Shown piece by piece: positions 25,461 through 35,488 of a stretch of 50,969 nt of DNA. The DNA comes from Symbiodinium natans (Eukaryota > Sar > Dinophyceae > Suessiales > Symbiodiniaceae). A model generated the notes under the pieces. That model did no database searches, was not told the origin of the DNA, and was given only the letters and a program-made list of their open reading frames with translations. The stretch's first letter is position 1, and every line of letters starts with the position of its first letter. The DNA lies in NCBI GenBank assembly GCA_905221605.1, contig CAJNDS010000923.1, positions 1 through 50,969 of the forward strand, in the 5' to 3' direction. A program made the translations under genes and the position numbers.

Positions 25461-28400
25461 TGTGGCAGGCACAGTACTCGGATGAGATTTGAATAGGTTT
25501 GGTGTGGCAGGCACAGTACTCGGATGAGATTTGAATAGGTTTGGTGTGGCAGGCACAGTACTCGGATGAGATTTGAATAGGTTTGGTGTGGCAGGCACAG
25601 TGCTCGGATGAGATTTGAATAGTTTTGGTGTGGCAGGCACAGTACTTACATGAGATTTGAATGGGTTTGGTGCGGCAGGCACAGTACTCGGATGAGACTT
25701 GAATAGGTTTGGTGTGGCAGGCACAGTACTCGGATGAGATTTGAATAGGTTTGGTGTGGCAAGCACAGTACTCGGATGAGATTTGAATAGGTTTGGTGTG
25801 GCAGGCACAGTACTCGGATGAGATTTGAATGGTTTTGGTGTGGCAGGCACAGTACTCGGATGAGATTTGAATAGGTTTGGTGTGGCAGGCACAGTACTCG
25901 GATGAGATTTGAATAGGTTTGGTGTGGCAGGCACAGTACTCGGATGAGATTTGAATAGGTTTGGTGTGGCAGTCACAGTACTCGGATGAGATTTGAATAG
26001 GTTTGGTGTGGCAGGCACAGTACTCGGATGAGATTTGAATAGGTTTGGTGTGGCAGGCACAGTACTCGGATGAGATTTGAATAGGTTTGGTGTGGCAGGC
26101 ACAGTACTCGGATGAGATTTGAATAGGTTTGGTGTGGCAAGCACAGTACTCGGATGAGATTTGAATAGGTTTGGTGTGGCAGGCACAGTACTCGGATGAG
26201 ATTTGAATAGGTTTGGTGTGGCAGGCACAGTACTCGGATGAGATTTGAATAGGTTTGGTGTGGCACAGGCACAGTACTCGGATGAGATTTGAAGAGGTTT
26301 GGTGTGGCAGGCGCAGTACTCGGATGAGATTTGAATAGGTTTGGTGTGGCAGGCACTGTACTCGGATGAGATTTGAATAGGTTTGGTGTGGCAGGCACAG
26401 TACTCGGATGAGATTTGAACAGGTTTGGTGTGGCAGGCACAGTACTCGGATGAGATTTGAATAGGTTTGGTGTGGCACGCACAGTACTCGGATGAGATTT
26501 GAAGAGGTTTGGTGTGGCAGGCACAGTACTCGGATGAGATTTGAAGAGGTTTGGTGTGGCAGGCACCGTACTCGGATGAGATTTGAATAGGCTTGGTGTG
26601 GCAGGCACAGTACTCGGATGAGATTTGAGTAGGTTTGGTGTGGCAGGCACAGTACTCGGATGAGATTTGAATAGGTTTGGTGTGGCAGGCACAGTACTCG
26701 GATGAGATTTGGATAGGTTTGGTGTGGCAGGCACAGTACTCGGATGAGATTTGAATAGGTTTGGTGTGGCAGGCACAGTACTCTGATGAGATTTGAATAG
26801 GTTTGGTGTGGCAGGCACAGTACTCGGATGAGATTTGGATAGGTTTGGTGTGGCAGGCACAGTACTCGGATGAGATTTGAAGAGGTTTGGTGTAGCAGGC
26901 GCAGTACTCGGATGAGATTTGAATAGGTTTGGTGTGGCAGGCACCGTACTCGGATGAGATTTGAATAGGTTTGTGTGGTAGGCACGTAAACTCTCGGATG
27001 AATAGGTTTGGATAGGTTTGGTGTAAGGAGACAGTACTCGATGAAGATTTAAAATAGGTTTGTGTGGCAGGCAACAGTCCTCGTATGAGAGTTGAATAGG
27101 TTTGGTGTGCAGGCACAGTACCTCGGATGAGATTTGAATAGGTTTGGTGTGGCAGGCGCAGTACTCGGATGAGATTTGAATAGGTTTGGTGTGGCAGGCA
27201 CAGTACTCGGATGAGATTTGAATAGGTTTGGTGTGGCAGGCACAGTGCTCGGATGAGATTTGAATAGGTTTGGTGTGGCAGGCACAGTACTCGGATGAGA
27301 TTTGAATGGGTTTGGTGCGGCAGGCACAGTACTCGGATGAGACTTGAATAGGTTTGGTGTGGCAGGCGCAGCACTCGGATGAGATTTGAATAGGTTTGGT
27401 GTGGCAGGCACAGTACTCGGATGAGAGTTGAATAGGTTTGGTGTAGCAGGCTCAGTACTCGGATGAGATTTGAAGAGGTTTGGTGTGGCAGGCACCGTAC
27501 TCGGATGAGATTTGAATAGGTTTGGTGTGGCAGGCACAGTACTCGGATGAGATTTGAATGGGTTTTGTGTGGCAGGCGCAGCACTCGGATGAGATTTGAA
27601 TGCGTTTGGTGTGGCAGGCACAGTACTCGGATGAGATTTGAATAGGTTTCGTGTGGCAGGCGCAGTACTCGGATGAGATTTGAATAGGTTTGGTGTGGCA
27701 GGCGCAGTACTCGGATGAGATTGGAATGCGTTTGGTGTGGCAGGCACAGTACTCGGATGAGATTTGAATAGGTTTGGTGTGGCAGGAACAGTACTCGGAT
27801 GAGATTTGAATAGGTTTGGTGTGGCAGGCGCAGTGCTTACATGAGATTGGAATAGGTTTGGTGTTGCAGGCGCAGTACTCGGATGAGATTTGAATGGGTT
27901 TGGTGTTGCAGGCGCAATACTCGGATGAGATTTGAATAGGTTTGGTGTGGCAGGCACAGTACTTACATAAGATTTGAATAGGTTTGGTGTGGCAAGCACG
28001 TACTCGGATGAGATTTGAATAGGTTTGGTGTGGCAGGCACAGTACCCGGATGAGATTTGAATAGGTTTGGTGTGGCAGGCGCAGTACTCGGATGAGATTT
28101 GAAGAGGTTTGGTGTGGCAGGCACAGTACTCAGATGAGACTTGAATGGGTTTGGTGGGCAGGCACAGTACTCGGATGAGATTTGAATAGGATTGGCATGG
28201 CAGGCACAGTACTCGGATGAGATTTGAATGAGTTTTTTTCGAAATCTTGCATAGGTTTGGTGTGGCAGGCACAGTACTCGGATGAGATTTGAATAGGTTT
28301 GGTGTGGCAGGCACAGTACGCGGATGAGATTTGAATAGGTTTGGTGTGGCAGGCACAGTACTCGGATGAGATTTTGAATAGGTTTGGTGTGGCAGGAACA

Positions 28401-29639
28401 GTACTCGGATGAGATTTGAATAGGTTTGGTGTGGCAGGCACAGTACTCGGATGAGACTTGAATAGGTTTGGTGTGGCAGGCACAGTACTCGGATGAGATT
28501 TGAAGAGGTTTGGTGTGGCAGGCACAGTACTCGGATGAGATTTGAATAGGTTTGGTGTGGCAGGCACAGTACTCGGATGAGATTTGAATAGGTTTGGTGT
28601 GGCAGGCACAGTACTCGGATGAGATTTGAATAGGTGTGGTGTGGCAGGCACAGTACTCGGATGAGATTTGAATAGGTTTGGTGTGGCAGGCACAGGTACG
28701 CGATGAGATGTTTGAAAAAAAAATTTAGGTTTGTGTGGGCAGAAGGCCAGAACTCTGATGAGATTGGAATGCTTTTTGTGTGGCAGGCACGTACTCGGAT
28801 GAATGTTGGATCAGGCCCAGTCCCTGCGAAGAGTTGACAGGTTTGGTGTGGCAGGCACAGTACTCGGATGAGATTTGAATAGGTTTGGTGTGGCAGGCAC
28901 AGTACTCGGATGAGATTTGAATAGGTTCGGTGTGGCAGGCACAGTACTCGGATGAGATTTGAATAAGTTTGGTGTGGCAGGCACAGTACTCCGAGGAGAT
29001 TTGAATAGGTTTAGTGTGGCAGGCACAGTACTCGGATGAGATTTGACTAGGTTTGGTGTGGCAGGCACAGTACTCGGATGAGATTTGAATAGGTTTGGTG
29101 TGGCAGGCACAGTGCTCGGATGAGATTTTGAATAGGTTTGGTGTGGCAGGCACAGTACTCGGATGAGATTTGAATAGGTTTGGTGTGGCAGGCACAGTAC
29201 TCGGATAAGATTTGAATAGGTTTGGTGTGGCAGGCACAGTACTCGGATGAGATTTTAATAGGTTTAGTGTGGCAGGCACAGTACCCAGATGAGATTTAAA
29301 TAGGTTTGGTATGGCAGGCACAGTAATCGGATGAGGTTTGAATAGGTTTGGTGTGGCAGGCACAGTACTCGGATGAGATTTGAATAGGTTTTGTGTGGCA
29401 GGCACAGTACTCGGATGAGATTTGAATAGGTTTGGTGTGGCAGGCACAGTACTCGGATGAGATTTGAATAGGTTTGGTGTGGCAGGCACAGTACTCGTTA
29501 ACTCCCGGATGAGAGTTGAAATAGGTTTGGTGTGCAGGCACCCGTGTGCACCTATGAGATTTTAATAGTGTTGGTGTGGCAGGCACAGTCTCGGATGAAT
29601 TTGACTAGTTTTGTGGGCAGGCACAGTACTCGCTGAGAT

Positions 29640-29790
29640 TTGAAATAAGGTTTTGGGTGTGGCAGGTAAATAGTACTCTGCGATGAGAGATATGACATGA
29701 AGTTAATCAATAAAATGTCATAGGCAGTCCGATGACATAAAAAAAAAAAAACATACTAGGAGATAATAAAAATGATAGGTGTACAATTTG
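29640..29790. other. AT-rich non-satellite insert of about 100 bp
   Basis: From about 29688 to 29785 the satellite pattern is lost. The sequence is AT-rich, includes a run of 12-13 A near 29739-29751, and has an 8-bp inverted repeat, TATGACAT at 29691-29698 and ATGTCATA at 29715-29722. A third ATGACAT lies at 29732-29738. The inverted repeat could form a small hairpin. I see no gene in it. It could be a tiny inserted element, a retained junction, or an assembly error, since scrambled units lie on its left. Confidence 0.6.
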
Positions 29791-32374
29791 GTGTGGCAGA
29801 CACAATACTCGAATGAGATTTGAATAGGTTTGGTGTGGCAGGCACAGTACTCGGATGAGACTTGAATGGCTGTGGTGTGGCAGGCAATACGGATGAGATT
29901 TGAATAGGTTTGGTGTGGCAGGCACAGTACTCGGATGAGATTTGAATAGGTTTGGTGTGGCAGGCACAGTACTCGGATGAGATTTGAATAGGTTTGGTGT
30001 GGCAGGCACAGTACTCGGATGAGATTTGAATAGGTTTGGTGTGGCCGGCACAGTACCCGGATGAGATTTGAATAGGTTTAGTGTGGCAGGCACCGTACTC
30101 GGATGAGATTTGAAAAGGTTTGGTGTGGCAGGCACAGTACTCGGATGAGATTTGAATAGGTTTGGTGTGGCAGGCACAGTACTCGGATGAGATTTGAATA
30201 GGTTTGGTGTGGCAGGCACAGTACTCGGATGAGATTTGAATAGGTTTGGTGTGGCAGGCACAGTACTCGGATGAGACTTGAATAGGTTTGGTGTGGCAGG
30301 CACAGTACTCGGATGAGATTTGAAGAGGTTTGGTGTGGCAGGCACAGTACTCGGATGAGATTTGAATAGGTTTGGTGTGGCAGGCACAGTACTCGGATGA
30401 GATTTGAAAAGGTTTGGTGTGGCAGGCACAGTGCTCGGATGAGATTTGATTAGGTTTGGTGTGGCAGGCACAGTGCTCAGATGAGATGTGAATAGGTTTG
30501 GTGCGGCAGGCACTGAACTCGGATAAGATGTGAATAGGCTTGGTGTGGCAGGCACAGTACTCGGATGAGATTTGAATAGGTTTGGTGTGGCAGGCACAGT
30601 ACTCGGATGAGATTTGAAAAGGTTTGGTGTGGCAGGCACAGTAATCGGATGAGATTTGAATAGGTTTGGTGTGGCAGGCACAGTACTCGGATGAGATTTG
30701 AATAGGTTTGGTGTGGCAGGCACAGTACTCGGATGAGATTTGAATAGGTTTGGTGTGGCAGGCACAGTACTCGGATGAGATTTGAATAGGTTTGGTGTGG
30801 CAGGCACAGTACTCGAATGAGATTTGAATAGGTTTGGTGTGGCAGGCACAGTACTCGGATGAGATTTGAATAGGTTTGGTGTGGCAGGCACAGTACTCGG
30901 ATGAGATTTGAATAGGTTTGGTGTGGCAGGCACAGTACTCGGATGAGATTTGAATAGGTTTGATGTGGCAGGCACAGTACTCGGATGAGATTTGAATAGG
31001 TTTGGTGTGGCAGGCACAGTACTCGGATGAGATTTGAATAGGTTTGGTGTGGCAGGCACAGTACTCGGATGAGATTTGAATAGGTTTGGTGTGGCAGGCA
31101 CAGTACTCGGATGAGATGTGAATAGGTTTGGTGTGGCAGGCACAGTACTCGGATGAGATTTGAATAGGTCTGTTTTGGCAGGCACAGTACTCGGATGAGA
31201 TTTGAATAGGTTTGGTGTGGCAGGCACAGTACTCGGATGAGATTTGAATAGGTTTGGTGTGGCAGGCACAGTACTCGGGTGAGATTTGAATAGGGTTGGT
31301 GTGGCAGGCACAGTACTCGGATGAGATTTGGAAAAGGTTGGCGGGCACAGATACTCGGATGAGATTTGGATCGGTTTGGTGTGGCAGGCACAGTACTCGG
31401 ATGAGATTTGAATAGGTTTGGTGTGGCAGGCACAGTACTCGGATGAGATTTGAATAGGTTTGGTGTGGCAGGCCCAGTACTCGGATGAGATTTGAATAGG
31501 TTTGGTGTGGCAGGCACAGTACTCGGATGAGATTTGAATAGGTTTGGTGTGGCAGGCACAGTACTCGGATGAGATTTGAGTAGGTTTGGTGTGGCAGGCA
31601 CAGTACTCGGATGAGATTTGAATAGGTTTGGTGTGGCAGGCACAGTACTCGGATGAGATTTGAATAGGTTTGGTGTGGCAGGCACAGTAATCGGATGAGA
31701 TTTGAATAGGTTTGGTGTGGCAGGCACAGTACTCGGATGAGATTTGAATAGGTTTGGTGTGGCAGGCACAGGACTCGGATGAGATTTGAATAGGTTTGGT
31801 GTGGCAGGCACAGTACTCGGATGAGATTTGAATAGGTTTGGTGTGGCAGGCACAGTACTCGGATGTGATTTGAATAGGTTTGGTGTGGCAGGCACAGTAC
31901 TCGGATGAGATTTGAATAGGTTTGGTGTGGCAGGCACAGTACTCGGATGAGATTTGAATAGGTTTGGTGTGGCAAGAGCAGTACTCCGATGAGACTTGAA
32001 TAGGTTTGGTGTGGCAGGCACAGTACTCGGATGAGATTTGAATAGGTTTGGTGTGGCAGGCACAGTACTCGGATGAGATTTGAATAGGTTTGGTGTGGCA
32101 AACACAGTACTCGGATGAGATTTGAAAAGGTTTGGTGTGGCAGGCACCGTGCTCGGATGAGATTCGAATAGGTTTGGTGTGGCAGGCACAGTACTCGGAT
32201 GAGATTATTGAGTGAGATTTGCATAGGGTTGGGGGCACGGCCCAGTATCGGAAATGAGATTTGACAGGTTACTCGATGAGCTTTGAGTGAGATTTGAATA
32301 GGTTTGGTTGGCAGGCCCAGTACCTCGGATGAGAATTTGATAGTTTGGGGTTGCGGCACAGTACTCGGATGAGA

Positions 32375-32645
32375 TTTGAATGGGTTTGGTGTGGCAGGCA
32401 CAGTACTCGGATGAGATTTGAATGGTTTTGGTGTGGCAGGCACAGTACTCGGATGAGATTTGAATGGGTTTGGTGTGGCAGGCACAGTACTCGGATGAGA
32501 TTTGAATGGGTTTGGTGTGGTAGGCACAGTACTCGGATGAGATTTGAATGGGTTTGGTGTGGCAGGCACAGTACTCGGATGAGATTTGAATGGTTTGGTG
32601 TGGCAGGCACAGTACTCGGATGAGATTTGAATGGGTTTGGTGTGG
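32375..32645 (+). repeat. satellite subfamily block, GAATGGG form
   Basis: About six GAATGGG units starting right after a scrambled patch (32205-32350). It is the last such block before the retrotransposon. Confidence 0.83.
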
Positions 32646-33569
32646 CAGGCACAGTACTCGGATGAGATTTGAATAGGTTTGGTGTGGCAGGCACAGTACT
32701 CGGATGAGATTTGAATAGGTTTGGTGTGGCAGGCACAGTACTCGGATGAGATTTGAATAGGTTTGGTGTGGCAGGCACAGTACTCGGATGAGATTTGAAT
32801 AGGTTTGGTGTGGCAGGCACAGTACTCGGATGAGATTTGAATAGGTTTGGTGTGGCAGGCACAGTACTCGGATGAGATTTGAATAGGTTTGGTGTGGCAG
32901 GCACAGTACTCGGATGAGATTTGAATAGGTTTGGTGTGGCAGGCACAGTACTCGGATGAGATTTGAATGGTTTGGTGTGGGAGGCTTTGATAGGTTTGGT
33001 GTCAGGCGCTCGGATTGACTGGATGAGATTTGAATAGGTTTGGTGTGGCAGGCACAGTACTCGGATGAGATTTGAATAGGTTTGGTGTGGCAGGCACAGT
33101 ACTCGGATGAGATTTGAATAGGTTTGGTGTGGCAAGCACAGTAGGATGAGATTTGAATAGGTTTGGTGTGGCAGGCACAGTACTCGGATGAGATTTGAAT
33201 AGGTTTGGTGTGGCAGGCACAGTACTCGGATGAGATTTGAATAGGCTTGGTGTGGCAGGCACAGTACTCGGATGAGATTTGAATAGGTTTGGTGTGGCAG
33301 GCACAGTACTCGGATGAGATTTGAATAGGTTTGGTGTGGCAGGCACAGTACTCGGATGAGATTTGAATAGGTTTGGTGTGGCAGGCACAGTACTCGGATG
33401 CGATTTGAATAGGTTTGGTGTGGCAGGCACAGTACTCGGATGAGATTTGAATAGGTTTGGTGTGGCAGGCACAGTACTCGGATGAGATTTGAATAGGTTT
33501 GGTGTGGCAGGCACAGTACTCGGATGAGATTTGAGTGAGATTTGCATAGGTTTGGTGTGGCAGGCATAG

Positions 33570-33582
33570 TACTCGGATGAGA
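33570..33582 (+). repeat. target-site duplication, left copy
   Basis: TACTCGGATGAGA is the last satellite sequence before the element tail. The same 13 bases restart the satellite at 37718-37730. If the array had simply been split, the right side would resume at TTTGAATAGG. The repeated 13 bases therefore indicate duplication of the target on insertion. Confidence 0.8.
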
Positions 33583-33630
33583 GGTGAGGTGAGGTGAGGT
33601 GAGGTGAGGTGAGGTGAGGTGAGGTGAGGT
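33581..33630 (-). repeat. (ACCTC)10 tail at the LINE 3' end
   Basis: Ten perfect copies of GAGGT on the plus strand, equal to (ACCTC)10 in the sense of the element, lie exactly between the 3' UTR and the satellite. Many LINEs end in a simple-sequence tail instead of poly(A), so its position marks the 3' end of the insertion. The first two bases (GA) are shared with the flanking target duplication, so the boundary is uncertain by two bases. Confidence 0.9.
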
Positions 33631-33916
33631 GAGCATCGACCGAGGCACGAGCCTGGCCTAACAAAAAGGTAGCCCCTCCGGCGCAAGGCCTAAAGAGCAA
33701 ACCCCAACAACACAACGCACAGGAACAGCAACGGAGAACAACAACACGAGACGCACGAAACGGACGAACGAGCGGAATGAACGGAGGCCAGCTAGCAGAT
33801 CTCAACGCCTCTCTGCAAAACGATCTGCAAAGTTTGGGCTGCATAAAGCCAGGAGGGCATGCTTGTGCAAATGATGCGCAATGTGTGAAGAATGTGGAAA
33901 ACGCCCAGTTTTGCCC
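33631..33916 (-). other. 3' UTR of the retrotransposon
   Basis: About 285 bp lies between the TGA and the pentanucleotide tail. In the sense direction the distal half is T/G-rich with few A residues, then ends GGTCGATGCTC before the tail. I see no conserved protein, no clear polyadenylation signal and no strong hairpin. By analogy with other LINEs the end of this region would be what the RT recognises, but that is inference. Confidence 0.65.
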
Positions 33917-35485
33917 TCACGTTCTGCGCCGAACGAGTCTGTGTCGCTGCATTGAGCGGCTATCTGCCAGTCCGCGCTGGACCAGTCTGTCTGTCTCGTG
34001 TTGAAGCTCCGAAAAGATCACTTCGAGGTCTTGAACAAGAGGCTCACGCCGCCGGATGAAGTCGTGAGCAGCCTGAATCAGCGGCGCCCATTCTTGGCGG
34101 AGCCATCTGGACAAGAAGCGAGGGATGCGCTGTTTGCGGCCCTCTGTTACCCGCAGGCTGCTGAAGCCGGCTCCTGGTAGACAATGCTCCACTAACTCGT
34201 TCATGTGGCTGGCGATGTCCGCAGGAGGAGCCAGCTGCTGAGCAAAAGGAAGGCGATCGCGCGCCGTGATCCAGAGCCAGTGGCAATCAGGGCAAAGTTG
34301 GACGGCCTCTTCCGCTTGCGGCCGGTACACTGCATGTGCACCCTTGTTCCACTGGCAGGCTCCTCTAAAATGAATGGTCACGGCACAGGCCGCGCAGGGG
34401 GCTCCGTCCAAACGATTGCACCAAGGGCAAGGCAAAGGGGCCTCTGCACCAGCAAGCTGTACCCCTTGACATCGAGAGCAACAAGCAACCAGAGGCACAG
34501 GCGCCACAACGGGGCAGCTACACACAGTTTGCAGTGTCAGCCGGTACACCCCCCAAGTGGCCTGACCAGAACTCCAGGAGAGCGCTGTGCCAGCCCGGGA
34601 GGGCACGCTTGACTTCATCAGGATCCCTGCCAGACGTTCATGTGACAGGGCGGTGCGAAGTTCGGCGCGCAGTCGGGCAACTGCAGTTCGTCGGTCAGGT
34701 GCTAACCATCTCAGTTCGCGCACGAGGTTGCGGCCTGCATCTGAAAGGAGCCAGTTACGGGCACGCTCAGCGGCCGCCGGCAGGCGTTGGCGCATCTGAT
34801 CCACAGGGAGCTCAGGGTCCGGAGGATCATTGAGGGACGCCGCCAGCGCCGCGGACCAGGCGTCAAAGCGTCTAAGGTATTCTGCCCGCACGCATCGAAG
34901 ACCCAGCATGAGGAGGCGCAGTGGACCCGTCGCTGCCCCTGCCGCCAGTTCGCACTTCGACATGCTGGCCGCTAACTCCTCCGCCGCCCCCTGCATGTCG
35001 AGGAACGAGCCGAACTGCTCATCCTGAACCTCCTCCTCAGGCGACAAGCGTTGTGGGGCGGAGTGTCCACGACGCCGAAGGAATAGTCCCAGCTCCTTGG
35101 GCATGATGCCACGATAGGCTAAATCGTGTCCCAGTTCCGAACTGGTGACAAGCCGGCTGCTTGATGCGTCATCATGTCCAAAGTCTTCAATCTCGGAGAT
35201 GAGTGGCACAAACCATTTCCAAGCGGACAAGATCGGCCACCGTTGCGCAGTTGTGTGCGACGCCACTTTGTGAGTGAGGTGTGACTGATTAGCAGCCTGA
35301 ATGAGCTCGGCGCTGTCTACAACACTCCCCAGTTCCTTCTCTAAATCATCCCGCAGACGGTTGACCAGCGGCTCCATTGCCGGGCAGGCCATGACCACAT
35401 GTCTGGGTGTCCCTGGTCGCGTTCTGCATAAGGGACAGGTCCTGACCGGGTGACCAGAGATCTGGGACCAACGCTGCCCCAGGCG
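33917..35485 (-). CDS. C-terminal part of retrotransposon pol with zinc knuckle
   Basis: This segment is in the same frame as the RT/RNase H segment and directly follows the TAG; it is open for 522 residues. Residues just after the stop form a CCHC knuckle, CPLCRTRPGTPRHVVMAC: Cys codons 35435-35437, 35426-35428 and 35384-35386, His 35399-35401, spacing C-x2-C-x8-H-x4-C. It resembles the zinc-binding segment after RNase H in many LINE polyproteins. A helical, Arg/Glu/Ala-rich stretch follows, then a cysteine-rich cluster at 34280-34522 with CSRC, CPWC, CAAC and CPDCH motifs, and a charged coiled-coil-like end (ELQHETDRLVQRGL). I do not recognise the Cys-rich part as a named family; a nucleic-acid-binding zinc domain is an inference. 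A GTG at 35396-35398 could be taken as a start by gene finders, but the zinc knuckle spans it, so an independent start there is unlikely. Confidence 0.8.
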   Translation of the reverse strand, partial: RLGQRWSQISGHPVRTCPLCRTRPGTPRHVVMACPAMEPLVNRLRDDLEKELGSVVDSAELIQAANQSHLTHKVASHTTAQRWPILSAWKWFVPLISEIEDFGHDDASSSRLVTSSELGHDLAYRGIMPKELGLFLRRRGHSAPQRLSPEEEVQDEQFGSFLDMQGAAEELAASMSKCELAAGAATGPLRLLMLGLRCVRAEYLRRFDAWSAALAASLNDPPDPELPVDQMRQRLPAAAERARNWLLSDAGRNLVRELRWLAPDRRTAVARLRAELRTALSHERLAGILMKSSVPSRAGTALSWSSGQATWGVYRLTLQTVCSCPVVAPVPLVACCSRCQGVQLAGAEAPLPCPWCNRLDGAPCAACAVTIHFRGACQWNKGAHAVYRPQAEEAVQLCPDCHWLWITARDRLPFAQQLAPPADIASHMNELVEHCLPGAGFSSLRVTEGRKQRIPRFLSRWLRQEWAPLIQAAHDFIRRREPLVQDLEVIFSELQHETDRLVQRGLADSRSMQRHRLVRRRT

Positions 35486-35488
35486 CTA
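35486..35488 (-). other. in-frame TAG stop inside pol
   Basis: The codon order on the minus strand is CCG GCA CTG TAG CGC CTG GGG CAG. The frame is open on both sides, and the zinc knuckle begins 16 codons later. One C-to-T change (CAG to TAG) would explain it, so a simple nonsense mutation is the first choice. Stop-codon readthrough is an alternative that I cannot exclude. Confidence 0.85.

Larger units (their letters stand above)
1..33582 (+). repeat. 42-bp satellite array, left block
   Basis: Tandem head-to-tail array of a 42-bp unit, about 800 copies, all in the same orientation. On the plus strand the unit starts GATGAGATTTGAATAGG, continues with TTTGGTGTGGCAG and closes with GCACAGTACTCG. 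It is G-rich on this strand (15 G, 5 C, 12 T, 10 A in the consensus). Each unit contains AGTACT (a ScaI site) and four GG doublets. Most units differ from consensus by 0-3 substitutions, such as GGTTCGG, GGTCTGTTTTGG, GTACCCGG and GTGCTCGG. Patches with many indels interrupt it. Minus-strand frames read through as PATPNLFKSHPSTV, CACHTKPIQISSEY or VLCLPHQTYSNLIR repeats, which I interpret as non-coding satellite. Confidence 0.97.

Noticed and set aside
1-33582. CRISPR array
   Set aside because: The whole 42-bp unit is conserved; there are no unique spacers between short repeats, no leader and no cas genes.
33581-33630. Telomeric repeat
   Set aside because: A perfect pentamer of only ten copies at a LINE 3' junction, and the sequence does not match the common TTAGGG or TTTAGGG types.
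33002-33844. Minus-strand frame of 280 codons crossing the LINE 3' UTR, the pentamer tail and the satellite
   Set aside because: It joins three unrelated non-coding pieces across the insertion boundary, so it cannot be an evolved gene.
33777-35106. Plus-strand open frames of 60-135 codons inside the retrotransposon
   Set aside because: They overlap the minus-strand pol frame, have no recognisable motif, and are expected shadows in GC-richer coding sequence.
35486-35488. TAG reassigned as a sense codon in this organism
   Set aside because: Only one TAG occurs in 1,267 codons; a reassigned codon should appear more often. A single mutation is simpler.
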